Of a DNA stretch of 64,000 nucleotides, positions 8,464 through 17,231 are shown in pieces. How positions within the stretch are numbered: the first letter of the stretch is position 1; each line of letters opens with the position of its first letter. The stretch is from JADKAV01 sp963733395 (GTDB lineage Bacteria > Actinomycetota > Actinomycetes > S36-B12 > UBA10799): the NCBI GenBank assembly GCA_963733395.1, contig CAVTCZ010000003.1:93312-157311 (forward strand). The letters run 5' to 3'. The position numbers and the translations under genes were made by a program. The notes beneath the pieces were generated by a model. The model was given only the letters and a program-made list of their open reading frames with translations. It did no database searches and was not told the origin of the DNA.

Positions 8464-9609
8464 TCACGCTGACGAGACCGCCGGGTACTTGGTCAGCACC
8501 CGCTCCCGCTGTGAGGGCGCGATGTTGGCCCGGCTCATGTCGCCGTCGAAGTGGTCGAGCACCCGGGGGTCCATGACCCGGAACCACAGCGGCGGCACCA
8601 GGGCCAGCATGATCATGCCCGCGTACCCGGTCGGCAGGACCGGCGCCTCCTGCATGTCGCGCAGGGCCTGGTAGCGCCGGGTGGGGTTCGCGTGGTGGTC
8701 GCTGTGCCGCTGCAGGTGGTACAGCAGCACGTTGGTGGCGATGTTGTTGCTGTTCCAGCTGTGGCCGGGGCGCACCCGCTCGTAGCGGCCGGTGTGCTCC
8801 TTCGTGCGCAGCATCCCGTAGTGCTCGAGGTAGTTGACGATCTCGAGCAGCACGATGCCGATCGCCGCCTGCAGCAACAGGTACGGCAGGATCTCGAGGC
8901 CGAAGACGACCAGCAGCGCCGCCCACAGCACCACGGACATCAACCAGGCGTTGAGTATGTCGTTGCGGATCGACCAGTGGCTCTGATTGCGGCGGGCGAA
9001 CCGCGGCTGCTCCAGCCGCCAGGCGTTGCGCAGGCTCCCGACGATGGTGCGCGGCAGGAAGACGTACACGTTCTCGCCGACGCGGCTGCTGGCCGGGTCC
9101 TCGGGGGTCGCCACCCGCACGTGGTGGCCGCGGTTGTGCTCGATGTAGAAGTGGCCGTAGAACGACTGCGCCAGTGCGATCTTGGCCAGCCAGCGCTCGA
9201 CCTTCTCCTTCTTGTGCCCGAGCTCATGGGCGGTGTTGATCCCGATTCCCGCGACGATCCCGACCGTCATCGCCAGTCCGACCTTGTCGAAGGTGCTCAA
9301 GGAGTCGCCGGTCCACAGCCAGCACGCCCAGACCAGCGCGGCGTACTGCAGCGGCAGGTACAGGTAGATGATCCAGCGGTAGTACTTGTCAGCTTCGAGG
9401 GTGGCGATCAGATCGTCCGGCGGGTTGGAGCGGTCGAGGCCGGCCAGGTAGTCCAGCGCCGGGATCAGGCCGAAGATGAGGATCGGGCCGAGGTACCAGA
9501 AGATGCCCCACCCGGTCCAGGTGGCCAGCGCCCCACCCATGAAGGGGAACAGCGGCACCACGAGGCCGAACAGCCACAGGTAGCGCTTGTGATCGGTCCA
9601 GGTCTCCAA
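8464..9609 (-). CDS. alkB: Alkane 1-monooxygenase (membrane diiron hydroxylase)
   Basis: A 381-residue integral membrane protein that hydroxylates terminal carbons of n-alkanes using O2 and rubredoxin. It has about six hydrophobic helices and the full histidine set: HELGHK (box 1), EHNRGHHVRVATPEDPASS (box 2 with its downstream signature), NYLEHYGM (HYG box) and LQRHSDHHANPTRRYQ (box 3). The start is TTG 9609, backed by a strong GGAGGAGG ribosome binding site 6 nt upstream; no better ATG or GTG is in frame. Rubredoxin and TetR genes follow on the same strand. Confidence 0.95.
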   Translation of the reverse strand: METWTDHKRYLWLFGLVVPLFPFMGGALATWTGWGIFWYLGPILIFGLIPALDYLAGLDRSNPPDDLIATLEADKYYRWIIYLYLPLQYAALVWACWLWTGDSLSTFDKVGLAMTVGIVAGIGINTAHELGHKKEKVERWLAKIALAQSFYGHFYIEHNRGHHVRVATPEDPASSRVGENVYVFLPRTIVGSLRNAWRLEQPRFARRNQSHWSIRNDILNAWLMSVVLWAALLVVFGLEILPYLLLQAAIGIVLLEIVNYLEHYGMLRTKEHTGRYERVRPGHSWNSNNIATNVLLYHLQRHSDHHANPTRRYQALRDMQEAPVLPTGYAGMIMLALVPPLWFRVMDPRVLDHFDGDMSRANIAPSQRERVLTKYPAVSSA

Positions 9610-9626
9610 CGGGTACCTCCTCCAGG

Positions 9627-9651
9627 TTTACAGGAGCGTACCTTTTGTAAA
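9627..9651. promoter_or_regulatory. Candidate operator upstream of alkB
   Basis: TTTACAGGAGCGTACC followed by TTTTGTAAA gives an interrupted palindrome (TTTAC ... GTAAA, 25 bp overall) immediately upstream of the alkB ribosome binding site. Its position suits binding by the TetR protein of the same unit. It is also A/T-rich against a 70% G+C background. It starts 2 nt before the stop codon of the neighbouring hydrolase gene. Confidence 0.45.
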
Positions 9652-9652
9652 G

Positions 9653-10856
9653 TCAGGAGTCCAGTGCCTCGGCGAAGAAGGTTGTGACCCGCGTGCGCCA
9701 GGCCTCCGGCGCGGTCCGCAAGCCGCCGACGTGACCCGCCTGCGGAACCACCCAGACCTCGACGTGCTCGCCGGCCAGCACAGCGGCGCTCAGTTGTTCG
9801 TCCGCCACCGTCCCGGCAGCGATGATCAACACCGGCCTCGGGGCGATCTCCGATACCGCCTGCCGCAGGGTGATGGGAGGCGACCAGGGCGTGAGCGCGT
9901 CGACCAGCGCGAACCGGGGGGCATTGAGCGCCTCTTGCAGTTGCCCGCGCCAACCGAACTCCTCGGACAGCCAGTCGTAGTCCGCGGCGGTGCGGTGGGT
10001 GGCGCCCTCGGCGACGACGGCCGCGATGCGCGGATCTGCCGCCGCCGCCCCGAGCACCTGCTCGCCGCCCATGGACAAGCCCAGCGCCCCGACGGATTCC
10101 ACGCCCTGGCCCACCAGGAAATCGACCGCGCCCCGGATGTCGGCATCACCGGCCCAGCCCAGGTCCATCGCCTGTGCCCGCACTGTCGCCATGGCCCCGC
10201 GGGTCGTACACGAGCACGCCGTAGCCGGCGTCGGCCAGCACGGCGGCCTGCTCGACCGCCCCGGATCGCGAGGACCCCGACCCCGGGACCACGAGCACCG
10301 CCGCGCCGCTATCAGCAGCGCGGTACCAGCCCTGCAACTGCACGCCGTCCGCCGCGGGGAAGGCCACCGGGGCGAACCCCGCGGGCGCGGTGCCGGTGAC
10401 GGCGGCGCGGGGCGGGTCGACCACCATCAACGGGATGCTGACTGTGTAGACCGCAAGCAGCGTCACGATCAGCAGGCCGACGCCTGCGCCGATCCGGGCG
10501 GGCCGGCGCAGGCCGCCCAACAGCGCCGCGAAGGCCCATCCGATGAGCAGCAACCCGGCGGCGAGGCTGACGAGCGCCATCCAGGCGGCCGGATCGGGGG
10601 CGCCAGCCGTCAGGTGTCGTAGCCCCCGGCCGATGCCGACGCCGACCCCGACGATCCCCGCCACCAGGGCCACCGCCCCGAGCGCGCTTCGGGGACCCCG
10701 CCGGGACCACCAGGCGAGACCGAGTCCGAGGGCGGCCACCACGAGTGTCCCGGCGATGCGGGCCGTCCCGCTGGCGCCCGCCAGGATGGCGGCACCGGTA
10801 CCGGCGGCGACCAGCAGGATGCACACTGCCACGACCCGGGGCGATCCGGACTTCAC
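9653..10856 (-). CDS. Membrane-anchored alpha/beta hydrolase; frame broken near 10175
   Basis: The N-terminal part (from GTG 10856) carries about five hydrophobic helices, followed by a hydrolase domain (AAVLVVPGSGSSRSGAVEQ and LVYDPRGHGDS). The frame then breaks between about 10160 and 10190 and continues as AMDLGWAGDADIRGAVDF. The nucleophile elbow is GLSMGGEQ and the likely catalytic His is in VPQAGHVGG. Joined, the protein is about 400 residues, a layout known for actinobacterial hydrolases of the dienelactone-hydrolase/peptidase S15 type with an N-terminal membrane region. The substrate is unknown. GTG 10856 has TAGGCT 6 nt upstream. Confidence 0.75.
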
Positions 10857-10862
10857 ACCTCG

Positions 10863-10882
10863 AGCCTACGGGCGTCTAGGCT
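10863..10882. promoter_or_regulatory. Back-to-back leaderless -10 hexamers
   Basis: On the minus strand TAGGCT (10868-10863) lies 6 nt before GTG 10856. On the plus strand TAGGCT (10877-10882) lies 6 nt before ATG 10889. Both start codons lack ribosome binding sites, so both divergent transcripts are probably leaderless. Confidence 0.5.
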
Positions 10883-10888
10883 CAGCAG

Positions 10889-11563
10889 ATGCAGATCGAG
10901 ATCAAGCACTCCCCGTCCTTCGCCGCCGCCTACGTCCAGCTGGCTCCGAACGAGCAGGTCAAGGCCGAGGCCGGGGCGATGATCCTCAAGACCCCCAGCG
11001 TGAACATCGAGACCAGCACGCAGGGCGGTTTCATGAAGGGCCTGAAGCGGTCCTTCGGTGGCGAGTCGTTCTTCATGAACACGTTCACCGCCGGCCCGCA
11101 GGGCGGTGAGGTCGCGTTCGCCCCGATCATGGCCGGCGACATCGTGACCTGGACGCTGTCGGGCCAGACCGTCTTCCTGCAGTCCGGCGCCTACCTGGCC
11201 TCGGCGATGGGGGTCGAGGTCGACTCGAAGTGGGGTGGGGCCAAGACCTTCTTCAGCGGCGAGGGCCTGATCGTGCTGAAGGTCAGCGGCCAGGGCGAGG
11301 TCCTGGTGGCCTCCTACGGCGCCATCGAATCGCGGGAGTTGCAGGCCGGCGAGCAGATCACCGTGGACACCGGGCACCTGGTGGCCTGGTCGGACGGTGT
11401 GACGTACCAGGTGCGCAAGGTCGGCAACTGGAAGTCCACCATGCTCTCCGGCGAGGGCCTCGTGGTCGACCTCACCGGTCCGGGCATGGTCTACACCCAG
11501 AGCCGCAGCCAGGAGGCCTTCCTCGGCTGGCTGATCCCGAAGTTGCCGAAGCAGACCAACTGA
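10889..11563 (+). CDS. AIM24 / TIGR00266 family protein
   Basis: A 224-residue all-beta protein with Gly-rich turns and no signal or membrane segment. It has the features of the AIM24/TIGR00266 family: the N-terminal EAGAMILKTPSVNIET, GGFMKGLKRSFGGESFFMNTF, FLQSGAYLASAMGV, EGLIVLKVSGQGEVLVASYG and the closing MVYTQSRSQEAFLGWLIP. The yeast homologue AIM24 acts in mitochondrial biogenesis; the bacterial role is unknown. It probably has a leaderless start (TAGGCT 6 nt before ATG). It converges on the DUF3159 gene across a repeat-filled gap. Confidence 0.9.
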   Translation: MQIEIKHSPSFAAAYVQLAPNEQVKAEAGAMILKTPSVNIETSTQGGFMKGLKRSFGGESFFMNTFTAGPQGGEVAFAPIMAGDIVTWTLSGQTVFLQSGAYLASAMGVEVDSKWGGAKTFFSGEGLIVLKVSGQGEVLVASYGAIESRELQAGEQITVDTGHLVAWSDGVTYQVRKVGNWKSTMLSGEGLVVDLTGPGMVYTQSRSQEAFLGWLIPKLPKQTN

Positions 11564-11688
11564 GGTCGCGCCGCCGGGCTGGTCCGCGGCGCCAGTCGGA
11601 CCCGGGTGACGACTTCGGTAGGCATCCGATGGACGGGACCGGGTGGCCATGCCCTTCCCCCGGGCGCGGCCCTGTCGGCAGGCGGTTG

Positions 11689-11856
11689 GTTAGAGGTTGT
11701 GCTCCTGGTTAGCAAACCGCACGCGTGTTTCGTCTCGGTCCGCGGGAGCAACCGTGCAACAGCGCGGTCCGCCGGCTGACCCGGGGCTTTCCCGGGACAC
11801 CTCTCACCAGGGGGACAACCTGCTCACCAGGGCGGACAACCTCTCACCAGGGCGGA
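11689..11856. repeat. Dyad word array, CTGGTGAG-GTTGTCC type (with an embedded word of another family)
   Basis: The direct side holds GTTAGAGGTTGTGCTCCTGG, then TTAGCAAA. The inverted side holds three words 20 nt apart: CTCACCAGGGGGACAACCT (11803), CTCACCAGGGCGGACAACCT (11823) and a partial third (11843). Between the halves lie the GCACGCGTGT core (11719-11728), shared with the array at 23934, and one inverted word of the CGASTGTTGCRCSGTTG family (11749-11764). The DUF3159 gene ends inside the array. Confidence 0.75.
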
Positions 11857-12504
11857 CGGCGCCTCCCGGTGCACTCGTGGGGTCATGATCCCGGGGTGGT
11901 CGGCGGGCAGGCTGCGGCGGATCGCCCACCAGCTCGCGGCGATCACCAGCAGCACGAATGGCCAGCCCAGCAGTACCCGGGAGATGCCGAGCCCGACGAG
12001 GTTGTCGGTGAGGTACAGCGGCGTGTTCACCGCGGCGCGCACCAGGAACGACCCCGCCCAGATCCACGATGCCCGGCCGTAGGCGCGCACCAGATCCGGA
12101 TCCTGCCGCCAGGCTGTCTTCTGCCCGATGGCGAAACCGATGATGACGCCCAGCAATGGCCAGCGCGCCAGGATCGACGCCGCCCAGATCAACGCTGAGG
12201 CGACGTTGGCCAGCAGGCTGGGCAGGAAGTAGTCCGCCGCGTTGCCGGTGCGCGCGGCCACGACGGCGGCGATCGCGACGCCGGCCAGACCACCCACCAC
12301 CCGCACCGGCTTCTCGCGGCGCAGCAAGCGGGCGGCCGCGAGGACGGCGGCGGTGACCAGTGCGGCAGCCAGTGCGATGCCCAGGGCCTGGTCACTGATG
12401 AGGTACGCGATGACGAACACCACACTCGGCAGCGCCGACTCCAACGCCCCCCGGCGACCGCCGAGCAGGTCGTGCAGCGGGTTGGACTCACGGCTGCCGG
12501 ACAC
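11824..12504 (-). CDS. DUF3159 family membrane protein
   Basis: A 226-residue membrane protein with five to six hydrophobic helices and a conserved C-terminal half (FAIGQKTAWRQDPDLVRAYG, then ASWIWAGSFLVRAAVNTPLY) typical of DUF3159, an actinobacterial family of unknown function. GTG 12504 is used; an ATG lies a few codons upstream. The last 12 or so codons run into the intergenic repeat array, and the stop codon TGA is part of a repeat word (CTGGTGAG), so the C-terminus has been set by the repeat. Confidence 0.85.
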   Translation of the reverse strand: MSGSRESNPLHDLLGGRRGALESALPSVVFVIAYLISDQALGIALAAALVTAAVLAAARLLRREKPVRVVGGLAGVAIAAVVAARTGNAADYFLPSLLANVASALIWAASILARWPLLGVIIGFAIGQKTAWRQDPDLVRAYGRASWIWAGSFLVRAAVNTPLYLTDNLVGLGISRVLLGWPFVLLVIAASWWAIRRSLPADHPGIMTPRVHREAPSALVRGCPPW

Positions 12505-12594
12505 CGGTCCATCATCACCGAGACGGCCGCAAAGCGCCGCGCTTCCGCGCCAGCGCTGCCCTAGCCTCTAGGGGAGTCCCGTGGAGGAGGTCCG

Positions 12595-14128
12595 GTGTCC
12601 GATTCGCTGTGCCGCCTGCACGTGCAATCCCGGCAGGCCGTTTCGCTGGTGCCGGGCCTGGTCGAAGGCGGTGCCGACATGCTCGGTCTGTCGCCGTCGG
12701 ACCGGGTGCGGCTGCGGGCGTTGGTGGTCGAGGTGCTCGAGGCCGTCGTCAGGGATGCGTTCGAGCCCGGCGAGGAGGTCGACCTCGATCTCGAAGTGGT
12801 CGCGCGAACCCGGTGAGATGAGACTCGTGCTGCGCGACCGCGGCGCCCCGCTGGACTTCGGCACCGGGTATCCGCCGCGGGTGGCCGAACTGGTGCGGCT
12901 CGGTTTCGCCGACGGCTTGGTCTTCGCCAACGAGGGTCGCGCGGGCAACCGCACGGAGATCAGCAAGCACCTGAAATACGAGACCGTCAGCGACGACGAG
13001 GAGTTCATCGCCGAGACCGAGGCCGATCCCACCCCGGCGCCGACCATCGGTGAGGACGGGCAGGTCGTGGTGGACATCCGGGCGATGACCCCCGACGACG
13101 TCGTCGGCGTGGCCCGGCTGTTCTACCGCTGTTACGGCTACACCGTGGCCTACGCGCCGGTGGTCTACGAGCCGGAGCGGCTGGCCGAACTCGTCGCCAG
13201 CGGCAAGCACCTGGGCACCGTTGCGTTGTCGCCGGAAGGCCGGATCGTGGGTCACGTGGCCAGCGAGGTGCAACGCCCCGGCGCCATCACCGGCAAGATC
13301 GGCCTGCTGGCGGTGGACCCCGGTTATCGCCAGCACAAACTGTCGATGCGGATCGGGTTCGCGCACGTGATGCGGCTGATCGAACTGGGCTTCGTCGGGC
13401 AGTACACCGAGGCGGTCACGGTGCACCTGGGCAGTCAGAAGGCCGCCCTGCGCGGCGGCGGGCATGAGGTCGGCCTGCTGCTGGCGGCGCAGTCCAACGA
13501 ACTGGACTTCCGCGGCTTCGATTCCGACGAGAAGGCCCGCAAGGCGCTGCTGCTGTTCTACGGGGCCTTCGGCCAGACCCCGGAGCGGACCGTCTACGCC
13601 CCGCCCACGTACCGCGAGGTGGTGCAGCGCATCTACGACGAGGGCAACTTGCCGCGCACGGTGCATGCGGACTTCGAGCGCCACCCGGATGTCGCCGACG
13701 GCCCATCCCGCTTCCGGCTGATGCTGCGCCACGAGACCGGTGTGGCGTTCGTCTTCGTGGAGTCGTACGGCCAGGACTTCGTGGGGAGCCTGCAGGAGCA
13801 GGTGCGGCAGCTGCGGCTCAACCGCTTCGAACTGATCCTGGTGATGCTCCCGCTCAGCGATCCGGCGACCAGTTACTTCGGGTCCGGGTTGCAGGAGATC
13901 GGCCTGTCCTTCAGCGGCATCTACCCGGAGTACGACAACGGAGACGTCCTGGTGCTGCAGAACCTCAACAACGTCGAGGTGAAGCCCGAGGAGATCAACG
14001 TCGCGTCCGACATGGGCACGTTCCTGCGCGACTTCGTGCTCGAGGACTACCGGCGGGCAGGGGAGCGCCTGGCACAACTGGAGCGCTCGCGTGCCCATAT
14101 GGCCCGCATCTACGAAGCGCTCGACTGA
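12595..14128 (+). CDS. HATPase-like/GNAT acetyltransferase fusion; frame broken near 12806
   Basis: The first 70 residues (from GTG 12595, with GGAGGAGG upstream) and the following region LVLRDRGAPLDFGTGYPPRV / NEGRAGNRTEISKHL resemble an anti-sigma-type HATPase fold. They lie in two frames; a one-base correction in GTCGCGCGAACCC joins LEVVAR to EPGEMRLVLRDRG. Then follows a GNAT domain (residues about 155-300) with LLAVDPGYRQHKLSMRIG as the acetyl-CoA loop, and a C-terminal region with SYGQDFVGSLQEQVRQLRL. An alternative is two overlapping genes (TGAGATGA). It is the first gene of a three-gene operon with an exporter and an ATP-grasp enzyme. Confidence 0.75.
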
Positions 14129-14129
14129 C

Positions 14130-15653
14130 GTGACGGCCGGCGGGCGGGGGAAGTCGGGGCGGTTGCCGCTGCCGGTGCTGCCGCTGTCCCTGACCTATCT
14201 GGCGGTCGCGCTCAACATGACGATCGCCAGCGTCGCGCTGCCCACGATCTCGACCGAACTGCAGGCGACGGCCGACCAGTTGGCCTGGATCGTCAACGCC
14301 ACCCCGATGACCTCAGCCGCCTTCATCCTGTTCGCCGGTGCCTGGAGCGACCGGGTGGGGCGCAAACGCATGCTGCTGATCGGCGTCGTGATCTTCGGAA
14401 TCTCGGCGATCCTGTCCGGGATGACCAACAGCGTGGAGATCCTCATCGGTTTGCGGGCCCTGACGGGTCTGGGTTCGGCCTTGGCCATGCCCTCGGCGAT
14501 GGCGCTGACCTTCGACGTCACGAAGGGCACCAACCAGCGGACGGCGGTCGGCATCATGGGTGGGACGCAGGCCATCGGCGCGCTGCTGGGGCCGCTCGTG
14601 GGCGGCGCGGCGCTGGTGACCTTCGGTTGGCACGCCGCCTTCTGGAGCGTGGTGCCGATGCTGGCGCTGGCCCTGGTCATGAACATCATCTGGCTGCCGA
14701 AGGACGAGCCGGCGCAGCGGCGGTCGCTGGACTCCATCGGCGCCGCCCTGACGGCGGTGGCCGGGGTCGCCTTCCTCTACGCCGCGGTCAGTGCCGCCTC
14801 GTCGCCGGACGTCTGGGTGTGGGTTTCGCTGGCGGTCGGGGTGATCGCGTCGGTGGCGCTGGTCTGGTGGGAGCGGCGGGTGGCCGCGCCGCTGTTCGAT
14901 CCGGCCATCGTCAAGCGCAGTACGTTCCTGATCCCCACCCTCACCGTCTTCCTCGTGCAGTTCACGCTCGGCGGGCTGTTGTTCCTCAACACGCAGTACG
15001 TGCAGTTGGTGCTGGGCTTCTCCGCGCTGGCCGCGGGTCTGTTCCTGATGCCGGCGCTGCTGATGTGGACGGCCAGCTCGGCCACGGCCGGCATCACCGC
15101 CAAGCGGTTCGGCGCCCGCAATGTGACCGCCGCGGCGCTGGTGGTGACGGCGATCGGTCTGGTGCTGACCAGTTCCGGCGGGCGCACCCCGTTCTACCCC
15201 GTGCTGATTCTCGGTCTGGTGCTGACCGGGGTCATGGGCGTCGCGCCGGCACTGATGACCCACACCTCGGTGAGCAACTACCCCGACGAACGCCGCAGCG
15301 TCGGTTCGGCGATCAACAGCATGGCGGTGCGGTTCGGCCTCGCGTTCGGTGTCGCGGGCTACGGCACCCTGCTGGCACTGAACTACCAGTCGGACATCGC
15401 GTCGGCAGTGGCCGGGTTGTCGCCGCAGGACTCCTACGACGCCAGCGAGAGCATCGGCGGGGCACTGAACGTGGCGCAGCGCAGCGATGTGGCCGGACTG
15501 GCCGACGCCGCCCGGGATGCGTACGTCGCCGGCTTCCGGATCACGCTGATCGTGGCGGCGGTGGTGCTCGTCGCGCTGGCCGTCGTGGTGTGGCGGGTGT
15601 TGCCGGCCCGGCTGGACACGGGAAGTGCCGAGTATGCGGAGGTGGAGTCGTGA
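14130..15653 (+). CDS. MFS transporter, DHA2 (14-helix) type
   Basis: A 507-residue drug/H+ antiporter-type exporter with 13-14 hydrophobic helices. Visible signatures are LSLTYLAVALNMTIASVALP in helix 1, AWIVNATPMTSAAFILFAGA, the loop 2-3 motif GAWSDRVGRKRMLL, and GPLVGGAALVTFGWHAAFW, equivalent to antiporter motif C. GTG 14130 lies 1 nt after the stop of the GNAT gene, and the 3' end overlaps the ATP-grasp start by 4 nt (GTGA), so all three are translationally coupled. The context suggests export of the product of the flanking enzymes; the substrate is unknown. Confidence 0.9.
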   Translation: MTAGGRGKSGRLPLPVLPLSLTYLAVALNMTIASVALPTISTELQATADQLAWIVNATPMTSAAFILFAGAWSDRVGRKRMLLIGVVIFGISAILSGMTNSVEILIGLRALTGLGSALAMPSAMALTFDVTKGTNQRTAVGIMGGTQAIGALLGPLVGGAALVTFGWHAAFWSVVPMLALALVMNIIWLPKDEPAQRRSLDSIGAALTAVAGVAFLYAAVSAASSPDVWVWVSLAVGVIASVALVWWERRVAAPLFDPAIVKRSTFLIPTLTVFLVQFTLGGLLFLNTQYVQLVLGFSALAAGLFLMPALLMWTASSATAGITAKRFGARNVTAAALVVTAIGLVLTSSGGRTPFYPVLILGLVLTGVMGVAPALMTHTSVSNYPDERRSVGSAINSMAVRFGLAFGVAGYGTLLALNYQSDIASAVAGLSPQDSYDASESIGGALNVAQRSDVAGLADAARDAYVAGFRITLIVAAVVLVALAVVVWRVLPARLDTGSAEYAEVES

Positions 15654-17008
15654 ACGAAGCTCTGGAGTACTGGCGGCAGTTGCTGGCCGGGATCGCCGAC
15701 AGCGCGGCATGGTCGCGCGACCTGGTCGACAAGCAGGCCGAGGTGGGGCTGGTCTACCAGGGCAAGCCCGCGATGCTCGTCGCCGAGCCGAACCTCGTCA
15801 CCGAGACCGAACTGGCAGCCGATCAGGCGGTGGCCACCGCCGTGGTGGCCGCACTGGTGGCCTCCGGCCGGCGGCTGCTGGCAGAGCCCGCGCTACAGGA
15901 CCGCTACGTGCCCGGATGGCTCGACGGTGTCCCCGACGCCGACCTGTTCATGATCCCGGCCGGCTACCCGGAGCCGATCGTGTTCGGCCGGCTCGACGGC
16001 GTGCGCACCCCGGACGGCCTGCGGGTGCTGGAGTTCAACGGCGGTCTGCCCGGTGGGATCCTGCCGGCGGACGCCTCGGCTGCGCTGCTGGCCGGGACCG
16101 ATCTGGCCGCGCAGTTCGGCCGGCGCTATCCGTTCCGGACGGCCACGGCCGGCGAAGACGTGCTCGATGCGATGCTGGCGACCTGGCACGATTTCGGCGG
16201 TTCCGGATCGCCCTACACCGTCGTGGCGATGCCCAAGGAGCTGACCGCGATCGCCGCGCCCGCCATCGGCTACCTGTCGGGGCTGGCCCGGCCGCGGGGG
16301 ATCGAGCTGGATGTGGCCGACCCGGGGGAGTTGGTGTTCGCCGAGGGCCGGTTGCGGCTGGCGGGCCGGGAGGTGGACGTGCTGGTGCGCGCGTTCTTCA
16401 CGCCGATGCTGAGCTACCTCGGGGAGCGCCTCGACGGGATCAAGGCCGCACTGCGCGCCGAGTCCGTGTGCATGATCACCAGCTTGCAGTCGGGCTTGTT
16501 CGGCCTGAAGTCGCTGTTCGCCATGGCGACCGACCCGGCGGTCGACCTCGAGGTACCGGCTGCGGACCTGGCGCTCGCCCGCGAGCACCTGCCCTGGACT
16601 CGAGTCGTGGCGCCGGGCCCGGCCACGGACCCGGGGGGTGACCGGGTCGATCTGCTCGCGTACCTTGCGGCCGACCGGGAGCAGTTGGTCATCAAGCCCA
16701 CCGAGGGCTACGGCGGTGCCGGAGTCGAACTGGGCTGGACCCACACGGCCGACTCCTGGCAGGCGGTGATCGAGCGGGCGGCCGCCGGTGGCCACGTCGC
16801 CCAGCAGCGGGTGCCGATCCTGACTGAGCAGCACTCCGTGCTGGAGCCGGGGTTCCCCATGCGCGGCTTCAACGGCGACCACAACCCGCTGCTCTGCGCG
16901 GGCAAGGTGGCCGGCTACTACATCCGGCTGGCGCCGGAGGGCTCCGGCATCACGAACGTCACCGGCGGCGGGGCGAGCGTGGCACCGACCTTCATCGTGG
17001 CGGGCTGA
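15650..17008 (+). CDS. ATP-grasp-type ligase (carboxylate-amine ligase superfamily), substrate unknown
   Basis: A 452-residue soluble protein. The N-terminal half has GRLDGVRTPDGLRVLEFNGG, a substrate-domain motif. The C-terminal half holds ATP-grasp features: DREQLVIKPTEGYGGAGVEL (nucleotide-binding Lys and Gly-rich loop), HVAQQRVPILTEQ and an end segment GYYIRLAPEGSGITNVTGGG with the Asn/Arg metal and phosphate residues. It resembles circularly permuted or glutathionylspermidine-synthase-like ATP-grasps more than RimK. GTG 15650 overlaps the MFS stop. With the GNAT and exporter genes it could make and export a small amide-linked metabolite; this is inference. Confidence 0.75.
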   Translation: MNEALEYWRQLLAGIADSAAWSRDLVDKQAEVGLVYQGKPAMLVAEPNLVTETELAADQAVATAVVAALVASGRRLLAEPALQDRYVPGWLDGVPDADLFMIPAGYPEPIVFGRLDGVRTPDGLRVLEFNGGLPGGILPADASAALLAGTDLAAQFGRRYPFRTATAGEDVLDAMLATWHDFGGSGSPYTVVAMPKELTAIAAPAIGYLSGLARPRGIELDVADPGELVFAEGRLRLAGREVDVLVRAFFTPMLSYLGERLDGIKAALRAESVCMITSLQSGLFGLKSLFAMATDPAVDLEVPAADLALAREHLPWTRVVAPGPATDPGGDRVDLLAYLAADREQLVIKPTEGYGGAGVELGWTHTADSWQAVIERAAAGGHVAQQRVPILTEQHSVLEPGFPMRGFNGDHNPLLCAGKVAGYYIRLAPEGSGITNVTGGGASVAPTFIVAG

Positions 17009-17057
17009 GCCGGCGTCGCAACCCGGATCTGGTTGCGTGGAGCGCCCGCTGGGCCGG

Positions 17058-17178
17058 CGAGTGTTGCACGGTTGCGGTCCCCGCGCGCCGAGTGTTGCAC
17101 CGTTGTCGGTTTGCGGGCCTAGCAAACCAGCAACCGTGCAACACTCGCCGCGGACCACCAGCAACCGTGCAACACTCG
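17058..17178. repeat. Four-word dyad element, CGASTGTTGCRCSGTTG family, copy 2
   Basis: Direct words at 17058 (CGAGTGTTGCACGGTTG) and 17089 (CGAGTGTTGCACCGTTG); inverted words at 17131 and 17162 (both CAACCGTGCAACACTCG). Offsets are 0, 31, 73 and 104. It fills most of the gap between the convergent ATP-grasp and HAMP-protein genes. Confidence 0.85.
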
Positions 17179-17231
17179 AGCCCGCAACAGGGTCCCCGAC
17201 ATCCGACACAACGTCACGGCGCGACGGAACG

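Noticed and set aside
12595..12816. Separate 73-aa gene in front of the GNAT gene
   Set aside because: The HATPase-like sequence continues across the frame break into the GNAT reading frame, so a single gene with an indel is more likely.
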